The notes under the pieces are model-generated. The model saw only the letters and a list, made by a program, of their open reading frames with translations, was not told the DNA's origin and did not search any database. A stretch of DNA of 64,000 bases from Actinomadura harenae (GTDB lineage: Bacteria > Actinomycetota > Actinomycetes > Streptosporangiales > Streptosporangiaceae): NCBI RefSeq assembly GCF_003696215.1, contig NZ_RFFG01000041.1, forward strand, positions 1-64,000, in the 5' to 3' direction. This document shows, one piece after another, positions 45,718-53,689 of the stretch. Made by a program: the position numbers and the translations under genes. The stretch's first letter is position 1. Each line of letters opens with the position of its first letter.

Positions 45718-46320
45718 ATGGTGGAGATGCCCAAAGTGAACGCGAGTCGCGAGCAGATCTACGAGACCGCCGGCCGGCTGTTCGCCGACCTCGGGTACGA
45801 CGTCGTCGACCTCAAGCTGATCGCGGACGCGACGGGCCTCCCGACCTCCGAGCTCGTCGAGCTCGTCGGCGACAAGCCCACCCTGTACCTCAGCGTGTTC
45901 GCCTGGCTTCACCAGCAGGAACAGGAGGCCCTCGCCGGGGCGATCGAGGCGTTCACCCCCGACGCGGCCGGGGTCCAGGGGATCGGCGACGCCTTCCTCG
46001 ACTTCTGCCTCTCCCACCGCGCGTTCGTCGGGATGTGGATGCACCGCTGGGCCGGGGACGCCGCCGACCTCGACGTCGAGACGCCGTTCGCCAAGCCCGT
46101 CCTGTCCACGATGTACCAGGTGATGTCGCCCGCCGTCCTGCCGGGCGTGGACGTGGAGCTGGCGATCTGGAACATCGTCTGGTGCGTCCACGGGTTCGTC
46201 CAGTTCGGCTTCATCGGCCAGGACGGGCAGGGCCACGGCAGCGACGAGCCCACCGGCGTCGGCCGGTTCCGCGACTACCTGCACGACCTCATCGCCCGCT
46301 TCACCAGGTCCGCGTCCTAG
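45718..46320 (+). CDS. TetR-family transcriptional regulator
   Basis: A 200-residue protein. The HTH lies at about 9-55 (SREQIYETAGRLFADLGYDV, then ATGLPTSELVELVGDK) and differs in sequence from the typical TetR recognition helix. The C-terminal domain (FLDFCLSHRAFVGMWMHRWA; IVWCVHGFVQFG) is unremarkable. TAACTT lies 6 nt before the ATG with no Shine-Dalgarno, so the mRNA is probably leaderless. No target is evident next to it. Confidence 0.85.
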   Translation: MVEMPKVNASREQIYETAGRLFADLGYDVVDLKLIADATGLPTSELVELVGDKPTLYLSVFAWLHQQEQEALAGAIEAFTPDAAGVQGIGDAFLDFCLSHRAFVGMWMHRWAGDAADLDVETPFAKPVLSTMYQVMSPAVLPGVDVELAIWNIVWCVHGFVQFGFIGQDGQGHGSDEPTGVGRFRDYLHDLIARFTRSAS

Positions 46321-46381
46321 GACGGACCCGCGGAGGGCCGGTGTGCGCGGCGCCGCCGGACGTGGCCTAGATTCGTGTGCC

Positions 46382-47179
46382 GTGCGGATCATCTCTCTCA
46401 ACGCCTGGGGCGGCGCGATGTTCGACGACCTCGCCCCCTGGCTCGGTACGAACGGCGCCGACGTCCTCTGCCTCCAGGAGGTGACCCACACCGCCGCGCT
46501 CGGCGGGTGGACGCGCTTCGACGACGCCGAGCGGTCCCTCCCGCAGCGCGCGGACCTGCTGGACGACGTCCGCACCCTGCTCCCCCGGCACCACCCCGTG
46601 TTCACCGTCAGTGACGCCGGTCCCGTCCGCGACCACGAGGGGACCGTCCACCGGCAGGACTTCGGCGTCGCGACGTTCGTCGGGGAGACGTTCCCGCTGG
46701 TCGCGACGCGGACGGCGCTCGTCCATGGCGAGTACTCCGAGCATCCGGACGAGTGGCCGCCCGGCGACCGGCCCCGGGCGGCGCTGGCCGTGCGGGTCCT
46801 GGACCGCGCGTCCGGACGGTTCGTCACGGTCGTCCAGCTGCACGGCCTGCGCGACGCCGGCGGCAAGGGCGACACCCCGGCGCGGCGCGACCAGGCCAAG
46901 CGGCTCGCCGACCTGGTCACCGACGCGCGCGAGGACGGCGACCTGGTGGTCGTGTGCGGCGACCTCAACCTGCTGCCGGACAGCGAGACGTTCGAGGTGC
47001 TCGCCGGGATCGGGCTGACCGACCTCGTCCGCGAGTCCGACACCCGGACGTCCCGGTACCTCAAGCCGCTGCGGCACGCGAGCTACCTGCTGGTCTCCGA
47101 CCCGTCCGCGGTGCGGCGGTTCGAGATCCTCGCCGAGCCCGAGGTGTCGGACCACCGGGCGCTGATGCTCGAGGTCTGA
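46382..47179 (+). CDS. Endonuclease/exonuclease/phosphatase-family protein
   Basis: A 265-residue protein with EEP motifs in order: RIISLNAWGG, CLQEVTH (metal Glu), a central VQLHGLRDAG (in place of the usual His-containing motif), VVCGDLNLLPDS (Asp/Asn pair) and SDHRALMLE (catalytic Asp-His). It could cleave nucleic acid or phosphodiesters. The GTG has TAGATT 8 nt upstream and no Shine-Dalgarno. A 14-bp tandem duplication (TGATGCTCGAGGTC, 47163-47190) spans the stop codon. Confidence 0.85.
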   Translation: MRIISLNAWGGAMFDDLAPWLGTNGADVLCLQEVTHTAALGGWTRFDDAERSLPQRADLLDDVRTLLPRHHPVFTVSDAGPVRDHEGTVHRQDFGVATFVGETFPLVATRTALVHGEYSEHPDEWPPGDRPRAALAVRVLDRASGRFVTVVQLHGLRDAGGKGDTPARRDQAKRLADLVTDAREDGDLVVVCGDLNLLPDSETFEVLAGIGLTDLVRESDTRTSRYLKPLRHASYLLVSDPSAVRRFEILAEPEVSDHRALMLEV

Positions 47180-47224
47180 TGCTCGAGGTCTGATGCCCAA
47201 GGTCGGAGGCCCGCCGGTCTCCGG

Positions 47225-47710
47225 TCAGTCGGCGTCGAGCAGCGCCCGGCGGAGGGTCGAGCCGGGTGCCGTCGCGGTGCTGGTCAGGGGGGCCGTGAAG
47301 ATCTCGGGGTCGTGGTACACCGGCTGGCCGTTGGGGCGCCGGGTGTAGGCGACGATGCCGTAGTCGATGCCGTCGCCGCGGTCGAACGCCGTCCAGACGA
47401 TGGCCTCCTGCTCGCCGTCGCGCAGTCCCTGGTTCGACACGGGACGCCCGTTCAGCACGGCGCCGGGGCCCATCGCGATGATCATGGGGACGGCGATGAC
47501 CCACCGGTCCGCGCGGATCCGCCGCGCCTGGGCGGCGGCGCGCCGCTCGAAGGCCTCGGCGGCGGGGTCGTCGCGCAGGTACTCGTAGTCCGACAGGGTC
47601 AGGTGGCGGTCTCCGACCAGGCCGCAGATCGCCGGGCACTGCCGCGCGGTGATGTTGCGTTCGAGGCGTCCGACCACGTCGAGCAGCAGGTCGAGCGTCG
47701 CCTCGTTCAT
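47225..47710 (-). CDS. Protein of unknown function
   Basis: A 161-residue soluble protein. It begins MNEATLDLLLDVVGRLERN, contains two cysteines (QCPAICGLVGD), an amphipathic Ala/Arg helix (AEAFERRAAAQARRIRAD) and a beta-rich C-terminal half (QEAIVWTAFDRGDGIDYGIV). GGAAGG lies 7 nt before the ATG. I do not recognise the family and the neighbours give no clue. Confidence 0.65.
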   Translation of the reverse strand: MNEATLDLLLDVVGRLERNITARQCPAICGLVGDRHLTLSDYEYLRDDPAAEAFERRAAAQARRIRADRWVIAVPMIIAMGPGAVLNGRPVSNQGLRDGEQEAIVWTAFDRGDGIDYGIVAYTRRPNGQPVYHDPEIFTAPLTSTATAPGSTLRRALLDAD

Positions 47711-47833
47711 CGTCGGGCCTTCCGTGCGCGGTCGGGATCGTCCCTGATGATCCTGCCGCGTGACGCCGACCCCGGCCAGTTTCGTCACCGCACTCCGCCC
47801 CCGTGTCGGTGTCCGGTGTCGAGATGCCTTCGG

Positions 47834-47871
47834 CCGGGCCCGGCCCGGGTGTGGGGCCGGGCCGGGCCCGG
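47834..47871 (-). terminator. Terminator after the ABM-like gene
   Basis: A 13-bp perfect stem CCGGGCCCGGCCC / GGGCCGGGCCCGG, 7 bp beyond the stop of the minus-strand gene at 47879. Part of the loop can also pair. Confidence 0.75.
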
Positions 47872-47878
47872 ACCTGGG

Positions 47879-48169
47879 TCAGCGTTCGTCGACGACCTCG
47901 GTCACCTCGACGGTGACGTCACTGGTCAGGGCGAAGGCCCGCGCGGACTCGGGGAGCTTCGGCGCGCCGGCCACGGCGGCCTCCATGAGCTCGGCCGACT
48001 CCCAGCGCCAGAGGTCGACCCAGGTGCCGTCCCCGGCCCGGGTCAGCCGCGCCTCGTCCAGGCCCGGATAGGCCGCGCGGATGGCGGCGACCAGGTCGTT
48101 CCGCCTGGTCAGCACCTCCTCGACGGTGGACGTCCCGGTCTGGTAGCGCGTGGTGCGGAGGACGGTCAT
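47879..48169 (-). CDS. Antibiotic-biosynthesis-monooxygenase-like (ABM) small protein
   Basis: A 96-residue protein with the length and pattern of dimeric alpha/beta-barrel ABM proteins (TVLRTTRYQTG, then RNDLVAAIRAAYPGLDEARL and TWVDLWRWESAELMEAA). Members act as small monooxygenases or haem/quinone-binding proteins. ATG 48169 or GTG 48172 follow GAGGTCC. It is divergent from a TetR gene, with three TCTAG repeats between them, so it is the likely target of that repressor. Confidence 0.75.
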   Translation of the reverse strand: MTVLRTTRYQTGTSTVEEVLTRRNDLVAAIRAAYPGLDEARLTRAGDGTWVDLWRWESAELMEAAVAGAPKLPESARAFALTSDVTVEVTEVVDER

Positions 48170-48183
48170 CACTGGACCTCGTT

Positions 48184-48216
48184 TCTAGAGTTGACTTCTA
48201 GTGACTTAATCTAGAG
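48184..48216. promoter_or_regulatory. Three TCTAG repeats at 13-bp spacing
   Basis: TCTAG occurs at 48184, 48197 and 48210, exactly 13 bp apart, in the 60-bp gap between the divergent ABM-like and TetR genes. The first and third continue as TCTAGAG. A -35-like TTGACT (48191) and a -10-like TAGACT (48218-48223, 6 nt before the TetR ATG) overlap the array. Confidence 0.65.
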
Positions 48217-48229
48217 ATAGACTCCAACC

Positions 48230-48862
48230 ATGAGCGAGGTCAAGCCCCCGGGGAAACGGGCGCAGAAGGCACAGGAGACCCGGCGCCGGATCCGCGCGGC
48301 GGCGTTCGAGGCCTTCCGGGAGCAGGGGTACGGCGCGACCACCCTCCAGGACGTGGCCGGGCGCGCCGGGGTGGCCGTCCAGACGATCTACTTCGTCTTC
48401 GGCAACAAGCGCACGCTGCTGAAGGAGCTGCTGGACGTCACCGTCGCGGGCGACGACCGGCCGCTCACCACCATGGAGCGCCCCTGGTACGTGGACGCGC
48501 TGGCCGCCGAGACGGCGCCGGAGATGGTGCGCGCCTACGTCGCCGGGACGAGCGCGGTCCTCGAACGCGTCGCGCCGCTCACCAAGATCGCCCGCGAGGC
48601 CGTCGCCAGCGACCCGGAGGTCGCCGCCCTCTGGCCGGAGGACGCGGACCCGCGCTACACCGTCATCAAGAACGCGGCGACGGCGCTGCACGCCAAACCC
48701 GGCGCGCGGGCCGAGTTGTCCGTGCGGGACATGGCCGACGTGCTCTACGGCCTGCTCAGCCCCGAACTGTTCCTGCTGTTCACCGTCGAACGCGGCTGGA
48801 CGGTGGAACGCTGGCGCGACTGGGCCGTCGGCACGCTGCTCGTCCAGCTCTGCTCAGACTGA
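48230..48862 (+). CDS. TetR-family regulator divergent from the ABM-like gene
   Basis: A 210-residue protein. The HTH is at about 18-65 (TRRRIRAAAFEAFREQGYGA, then AGVAVQTIYFVFGNK). The C-terminal domain carries the TetR_C pattern (LSVRDMADVLYGLLSPELFL). The ATG is 6 nt after TAGACT with no Shine-Dalgarno. It probably represses itself and the divergent ABM-like gene through the TCTAG array. Its last 9 bases overlap the 3' end of the next gene on the other strand. Confidence 0.9.
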   Translation: MSEVKPPGKRAQKAQETRRRIRAAAFEAFREQGYGATTLQDVAGRAGVAVQTIYFVFGNKRTLLKELLDVTVAGDDRPLTTMERPWYVDALAAETAPEMVRAYVAGTSAVLERVAPLTKIAREAVASDPEVAALWPEDADPRYTVIKNAATALHAKPGARAELSVRDMADVLYGLLSPELFLLFTVERGWTVERWRDWAVGTLLVQLCSD

Positions 48863-50032
48863 AGTCCCCCAGGAAGCGGTCTCCAGGTCTCCCAGGTCGT
48901 CCACGGCCACGCGGTCGTCGCGCGCCAGCGCCTCGATCATGGCCGTGGCCTCGTCGCGCGTGACGTGGCGTCCCCGGGAGTGGCGGTGGGCGGGCTCGGG
49001 CGTCTCCAGCCAGAGCCTCGGCTCGCCGGGCCCCTCCCACCTCATCTGGACGACGCCGTCCGACCGTCCGGTGAGGACCAAGTGGTTGCCGTCGGTGGGA
49101 GCGAGCGCGTCCAGCCAGCGGAGGCATTCGTCCAGGGAGGCCGGATGATCGCCGTCGTCATCGCGGCGTCGCTCGGCGTCCCTCACCCGCATCATCAGCA
49201 TGTGCTCGGGCGGCGTCCGCGTCTCGAACATGGCGGGCTCGAAGTCGGCCCCGGCGAACAGCGGGCCGAAGGCGGCCGGGGCCGAGAGCCTCGGGACGTC
49301 CACGTCGACGGGCTCGTCCCGCCCCGGGATCTGGAGGGTCCCGCGCAGCCGGTCCCATTCGCGGTGGACGCGCAGGTCGTGGCCGCGCATGTCCCTGAGC
49401 GACACCCGGACGCCGTCCGGCAGGACGGGCAGATCGTGCTCGAACACCAGCTGCGCGCGCGTGAGTCCCGGCTTGGAACTCCTGCGGCTGTTGCGGTTGT
49501 GCCGGAACGGGCCGCCCTTGCCGCTGTCCAGCCGCAGCACGTCGACCCTCGGCGACGGTTCACGCGTCCAGTCGTAGTGCCGGATCGACAGGTTCTTGCC
49601 GATGACGCCCGGCCAGAAGGCCTCGTACTCCTCACCGTCGGCGGCCTCCGACCGGTGCACCGGGATGACCTGCATCCCGCGCTCCGCCAGCGGCCCGTCC
49701 TTGAAGAAGGTCGTGTTCCCGGGGCCGAGGAACACGGCCCGGTCGAGCGGAAACCCTGGAACCTCGATCGGACGCAACCGGACGATCGAGGCGTTCGCGG
49801 GGTCGCGGTCGTCAGCGAGGTCGTCCACGGCGTCCAGAAGTGCGGCGACGACGTCGTCCCGGTACCCCTTGTTCGCATGGACGACCAGAACCCGCTCACC
49901 ATGGATCCGGTACACGAAGGTCCCGATGAAGCCCTTCTCCACCAGCACGTCATGACGTCCGATCCGCGCGGGCACCGCAGGGTCGGAACGCCTCTCCTGG
50001 ATCAGGTCGACAAGGGAAGCATCATCCGGCAT
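48854..50032 (-). CDS. Protein of unknown function (392 residues)
   Basis: A soluble protein without signal peptide or membrane helix. The N-terminal part (DDASLVDLIQERRSDPAVPA, then DVLVEKGFIGTFVYRIHGER) resembles a beta-rich domain. A long middle (FLGPGNTTFFKDGPLAERGM; YEAFWPGVIGKNLSIRHYDW) and an acidic C-terminus follow. I know no family with this pattern. The ATG is preceded at 7 nt by TAGGTT and no Shine-Dalgarno, so a leaderless mRNA is likely. Confidence 0.7.
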   Translation of the reverse strand: MPDDASLVDLIQERRSDPAVPARIGRHDVLVEKGFIGTFVYRIHGERVLVVHANKGYRDDVVAALLDAVDDLADDRDPANASIVRLRPIEVPGFPLDRAVFLGPGNTTFFKDGPLAERGMQVIPVHRSEAADGEEYEAFWPGVIGKNLSIRHYDWTREPSPRVDVLRLDSGKGGPFRHNRNSRRSSKPGLTRAQLVFEHDLPVLPDGVRVSLRDMRGHDLRVHREWDRLRGTLQIPGRDEPVDVDVPRLSAPAAFGPLFAGADFEPAMFETRTPPEHMLMMRVRDAERRRDDDGDHPASLDECLRWLDALAPTDGNHLVLTGRSDGVVQMRWEGPGEPRLWLETPEPAHRHSRGRHVTRDEATAMIEALARDDRVAVDDLGDLETASWGTSV

Positions 50033-50185
50033 GCGAGACAACCTAGCCCTTTCCACTCCTCCCCCCACCCAGGTTTCGGGGCGTCTCCTCCTGTGGGCGG
50101 GGACACACGTTCGGCGTGTCGGTTCGGGCGCTTGGTGCCGAGGGGGTGAGTAGCGTTGCGGTGACTCTGCAGCAGGGAGGCCGCG

Positions 50186-50719
50186 GTGCACGAATCCTCG
50201 TCCAGAATGCCCGAAACGGTGGCGGACACGGTGGTCGCGCAGTTCGCGGACGCCGTGTCGCACGGGTGGTGGGGCGCGTGGGTGGCGTGCCACGCCCTCG
50301 TCCGCAACGGGCGGGGCGAGGTGCTGCTGTTGCAGAGGTCCGGCACCGGCTACCGGGACGGATGGTGGCATCCGCCCGCGGGCAAGCTCTCCCCCGGAGA
50401 GGACGTCACCTCGTGCGTGGTGCGGGAACTGGCCGAGGAGACGGGGCTTCACGCGGACCCGGAGACCGTGGCGCCCGCTCACGTCATGCATCGCCGCAAC
50501 GACTCGCCGCCCGGTCCGTTCGGGACGCTGCTCGACTTCTACTTCTGGTGCGACGCCGTCTCGGGTGAGCCGAAGGTGATGGAACCGGACCGGTGCTCCG
50601 GGCTGATGTGGGCGTCCCCTTCCCGGCTGCCCGCTCAGACGATTCCGCACATCGTCCAGGTCTTCGAAGAACTACAGGACGGCGCCTTGCTGAGCCGTCG
50701 CGGATGGGACAACACATGA
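50186..50719 (+). CDS. NUDIX hydrolase
   Basis: A 177-residue protein with an intact NUDIX box (GKLSPGEDVTSCV, then RELAEETGL; residues about 66-90) giving the metal-binding REUxEE. Substrate-side residues (GYRDGWWHPPAG; CSGLMWASPSRLP) suit small nucleoside diphosphate derivatives or 8-oxo-dGTP-like compounds. GGAGG lies 5 nt before the GTG. Its TGA overlaps the ATG of hemC, so the two are co-translated. Confidence 0.9.
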   Translation: MHESSSRMPETVADTVVAQFADAVSHGWWGAWVACHALVRNGRGEVLLLQRSGTGYRDGWWHPPAGKLSPGEDVTSCVVRELAEETGLHADPETVAPAHVMHRRNDSPPGPFGTLLDFYFWCDAVSGEPKVMEPDRCSGLMWASPSRLPAQTIPHIVQVFEELQDGALLSRRGWDNT

Positions 50720-51645
50720 GGCTGGGGACGCGTCCGTCGGCGCTCGCGATGACGCAGGCGCGGACCGTCGCGCAAGAACTGGAGCGGTCGCACGGCGGGC
50801 TGCGGGTCGAGATCGTGCCGATCAGCACCAGCGGCGACCGCCACCAGGGGATCGGCGACCTGGTCGCGCTCGGCGGCAAGGGCGCGTTCGCGAAGGAGAT
50901 CGACCGCGCCCTGGTGGACGGTGAGATCGACGCGGCCCTGCACTGCGCCAAGGACCTGCCCGGCGACGTCCCCAGGCCGGACGGTGTGGTCTTCGGCGCG
51001 TGCTTGGAAGGCCAGGACACCGGCGACATCGCGGTGTTCGGCGCGGACGCCGACGTGCGGAACCTCGCCGACCTGGAGGCGGGGGCGCGGGTGGGGACGT
51101 CGTCGGTGCGGCGGCACGCGCAGCTCGTCCAGCGGTTTCCCCGGCTTCGGTTCGAGCCCGTCCGGGGCAACGTGGACACCCGGCTCGCGAAGCTCGACCG
51201 CGGCGACTTCGCGGCGGTCGTGCTGGCGCGGGTCGGGTTGCAGAGGCTCGGTATCGAACGTTCGCACGAGCGGCTGGACATCGTCCCGGCGATCGGCGCC
51301 GGAGTGCTGGTCGTGGAGCGCCGGGCCGGGGACGACGCGGCGGCCGAGCCGGTCGGCGCGCTCGACCATGCGCCGACCCGGCGGCGGCTGGCCGCCGAGC
51401 GGGCGTTGCTGTCGGTGCTGCGCGGCCACTGCCACACGCCGATCGCCGGGCACGCCCGACCGGCCGACGATGACGGGCTGGAGCTGCGGGCGGCCGTGTT
51501 CTCCTCCGACGGCCGCCGCATGATCTCCGCGTCCGGGGTCGCGCCCGCCTCCCGGGCGGAGGAGCTCGGCGAGACGGTGGGCGGGGAGCTCATCGCCAAG
51601 GGCGCGCGCGAGCTGATCGAGGAGCCGGCGGCGTCCTCGGAGTGA
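50716..51645 (+). CDS. hemC: Hydroxymethylbilane synthase (porphobilinogen deaminase)
   Basis: A 309-residue enzyme of usual length. Key blocks: RLGTRPSALAMTQA, GGKGAFAKEID, the catalytic Asp region DAALHCAKDLPGDVP, SSVRRHAQL, RGNVDTRLAKLDRGDF and the dipyrromethane-cofactor Cys in LRGHCHTPIAGHA. The standard HS-KD motif reads HC-AKD, so this may be a second, divergent HemC. It joins four porphobilinogens into preuroporphyrinogen. It is coupled to a NUDIX gene instead of other hem genes. Confidence 0.9.
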   Translation: MRLGTRPSALAMTQARTVAQELERSHGGLRVEIVPISTSGDRHQGIGDLVALGGKGAFAKEIDRALVDGEIDAALHCAKDLPGDVPRPDGVVFGACLEGQDTGDIAVFGADADVRNLADLEAGARVGTSSVRRHAQLVQRFPRLRFEPVRGNVDTRLAKLDRGDFAAVVLARVGLQRLGIERSHERLDIVPAIGAGVLVVERRAGDDAAAEPVGALDHAPTRRRLAAERALLSVLRGHCHTPIAGHARPADDDGLELRAAVFSSDGRRMISASGVAPASRAEELGETVGGELIAKGARELIEEPAASSE

Positions 51646-51657
51646 CGCGCCTGCGGG

Positions 51658-52287
51658 TCAGTCCCGTGGACGGCGGCGGAGGGCCTTCGTCCGGGTGACG
51701 ATGGCGCCGAAGAGGGCCAGGCCCCGGACGGCGACGCGCGGCGTGCCGGCCTTGCCGATCCGGCGGGTGGCGCTCTTGTCGAAGACGCCGAACAGGCCGA
51801 GGCCCTTGACATCCACCTCGACGTCGTCGGGGAACACCATCCGGGTGCCGCCCCAGATGGAGAAGGAGCGGATCTGGGTCTCCTGGCTGCTGAAACGCGC
51901 CTCGGAGAAGTCGAGGACGCCGCCGCCCCACATCGTCCAGAGGGTCATCTTCGGCGGGACGACCCACTCGCCCGTGCGCTCGAAGCCGCCGAAGATGCCG
52001 ACGAGGAAGCTCCGCGAGGTCGGGGCGCGGTCGACGACGAGCGCGTCCCGGGGACCCGGCTCGGGCAGGCCCCGGCAGGCGGACTCGAGGTCGCCCCGGG
52101 TGCGCGCCCGGAAGACCTCGTCCAGGCGGGGTCCGAGCTCGTCGAGCGCCAGGCGCCCGCTCTCCACGGCGGCCCGGACGCGGACCTCGGCGCGGGTGCG
52201 GTCGTCGTCCGAGGCGAGGATGTCCGGGCGTGCCTCGGGGGTGTCCGGGCGTGCGGCGGGGACGGGGGGTTCGGGGGTCTCGGTCAC
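51658..52287 (-). CDS. DUF1707/LiaF-like protein
   Basis: A 209-residue protein. Residues about 25-75 are a DUF1707 (SHOCT-like) motif (ASDDDRTRAEVRVRAAVESG, then [20 protein letters not shown]). The C-terminal part (ERTGEWVVPPKMTLWTMWGG, then TRMVFPDDVEVDVKGLGLFG) matches the LiaF/cell-wall-active-antibiotic response fold. No membrane helix is present. The GTG overlaps the stop of the TetR gene upstream (GTGA) and AAGGAAGGA precedes it. The pair thus forms a TetR-led operon, possibly for envelope stress. Confidence 0.88.
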   Translation of the reverse strand: MTETPEPPVPAARPDTPEARPDILASDDDRTRAEVRVRAAVESGRLALDELGPRLDEVFRARTRGDLESACRGLPEPGPRDALVVDRAPTSRSFLVGIFGGFERTGEWVVPPKMTLWTMWGGGVLDFSEARFSSQETQIRSFSIWGGTRMVFPDDVEVDVKGLGLFGVFDKSATRRIGKAGTPRVAVRGLALFGAIVTRTKALRRRPRD

Positions 52288-52901
52288 TTCGTCCTTCCTT
52301 CGAGGTGGGCGGCGAGCACGGTGGACAGGGCGGCGCGGTAGGCCTCGTCCCGGTCCGGGTCGTCGGGGTCGTGCCCGAGGTCGGTGAGCCAGTAGCGGCG
52401 TCCGATCGCGTAGCCGTAGGCGCCCGACATGCACAACAGGACGACCATCTCGATGCGCGCGCGGTCGGGGCCGTCCGGTCCGGGCAGGACGCTGCGGACG
52501 CCGTCCTCGATCGCGTCGACGAGCTTGGCGAGGCTGACCGTGGACCTCTCGACGTCCCAGTCGTGGAGCTGCGACCAGGTCCAGAGCCGGACGTAGCGCT
52601 CGTCCGCGAGGATGTCGAAGAGCACCTCGGTCATCCCGCGCGCGTACGGCACTCCCCCGTCGGCGCGCATGCGCTCGCGCACAAGGTCGCGTTTGCGTTC
52701 GTTCTCGCGTTCCAGGACGGCCCGCACGAGCGCCCGGTACGTGCCGAAGTAGTGGGTGACCAGGCCGTGCGTCACGCCGACGGCCTCCGCGACGCGGCGC
52801 AGGCCCACGCCGTCCGGGCCGTGGCGGGCGATGAGGTCGGTCGCGGCGTCGAGGATCTCCTCGCGTGCCTGCTCGGGCGTCCGCCTGCGCCGTCCGGTCA
52901 T
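52284..52901 (-). CDS. TetR-family regulator, first gene of the LiaF-like operon
   Basis: A 205-residue protein. The HTH spans about 9-55 (TPEQAREEILDAATDLIARH, then EAVGVTHGLVTHYFGTYRAL). AGGAGGGG lies 3-4 nt before the ATG. A 16-bp perfect inverted repeat starts just beyond its Shine-Dalgarno (52913-52951), so strong autorepression of the two-gene operon is likely. The C-terminal domain (MTEVLFDILADERYVRLWTW) is unremarkable. Confidence 0.9.
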   Translation of the reverse strand: MTGRRRRTPEQAREEILDAATDLIARHGPDGVGLRRVAEAVGVTHGLVTHYFGTYRALVRAVLERENERKRDLVRERMRADGGVPYARGMTEVLFDILADERYVRLWTWSQLHDWDVERSTVSLAKLVDAIEDGVRSVLPGPDGPDRARIEMVVLLCMSGAYGYAIGRRYWLTDLGHDPDDPDRDEAYRAALSTVLAAHLEGRTK

Positions 52902-52912
52902 GACCCCTCCTA

Positions 52913-52951
52913 TTGGCAGGGTGGACAATACCTTGTTGTCCACCCTGCCAA
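52913..52951. promoter_or_regulatory. 16-bp perfect inverted repeat (TetR operator)
   Basis: TTGGCAGGGTGGACAA (52913-52928) and TTGTCCACCCTGCCAA (52936-52951) are perfect complements spaced by 7 bp. On the minus strand the repeat includes -35-like TTGGCA and -10-like TATTGT hexamers. It lies 12 bp before the TetR start and 9 bp beyond the stop of the HNH-like gene, so it could also act as that gene's terminator. Confidence 0.85.
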
Positions 52952-52960
52952 CAAGGGTCG

Positions 52961-53578
52961 CTACGGAACGAGTGAACCCGCGGTCGTCCAGTCCTTGGTG
53001 ATCGCGTGCTGTGCGGCGGCGAGCGTGACCTGACCCGCGCACAGGGCCTTGTAGAGCTTGAACTCGACGGTGTCCTTGGGGTTGGGCGACGCGCCCGGCT
53101 CGGGCCACAGGTTCTTCGGGTCACGGGGCGCGCCGCCGAGACTGAGCGGGATGAAGTGGTCCTCCTCGTAGGAGGACGGGTTCGTGTCTCGGTAGCCGTA
53201 CTCGGCGATCTGCCGCCGCTTCAGCGCGCCCGTGTACGACGCGGGTGGACGGATCCGCTTGGTGTAGCCCGCGACGCAGACCGTCCGGTGGATGTTCGCC
53301 TGCGTGACGTCCGGGTTGAGCGCGCCCGGTGTGCACCGCGCGTCCGGCCTGGTCGTCGCGGGATCGACGCTGGACGCGTGACACGACCCGGGCGGCAGCG
53401 CACTCGTCCCGGCGCGGCCACCGACGTGCGGCACGGCGTGCGGCACGCCGTGCGGCACGCCGTGCGGTGCGGCGTGCGGTGCGGCGCTCGCGGGTCGGGC
53501 GGGAGCGGCCCAGGACGCGGTCACGAGCGCCGCGACTCCGCACGCGGCGAGGGTCTGGGCGGTGTGGACATGAAGCAC
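52961..53578 (-). CDS. Secreted HNH-nuclease-like protein
   Basis: A 205-residue exported protein. A signal peptide (about 1-32) is followed by a His/Pro repeat (HGVPHGVPHAVPH) encoded by 12-base repeats. The conserved domain (about 80-205) reads CTPGALNPDVTQANIHRTVC, YTKRIRPPASY, KRRQIAEYGY, SYEEDHFIPLSLGG and PKNLWPEP. The EEDHFIPLxLGG-x-NLWPEP core resembles the His-metal finger of HNH nucleases, but activity is unproven. Four cysteines could form disulfides. GGGGAG lies 5 nt before the GTG. Confidence 0.8.
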   Translation of the reverse strand: MLHVHTAQTLAACGVAALVTASWAAPARPASAAPHAAPHGVPHGVPHAVPHVGGRAGTSALPPGSCHASSVDPATTRPDARCTPGALNPDVTQANIHRTVCVAGYTKRIRPPASYTGALKRRQIAEYGYRDTNPSSYEEDHFIPLSLGGAPRDPKNLWPEPGASPNPKDTVEFKLYKALCAGQVTLAAAQHAITKDWTTAGSLVP

Positions 53579-53689
53579 ATCGACTCCCCGGTGATCGAGC
53601 CGCCGACCTTCACGCGACGGCTGGAACGATCAGGAGCCTCCCCGCGGCCGGGTCACCGAAAGCTGTGCGACAGGTGAAGACAGCGCAGG

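Noticed and set aside
53421-53480. CRISPR-like or regulatory direct repeats (GTGCGGCAC units)
   Set aside because: They encode the His/Pro linker of a secreted protein and have no spacers.
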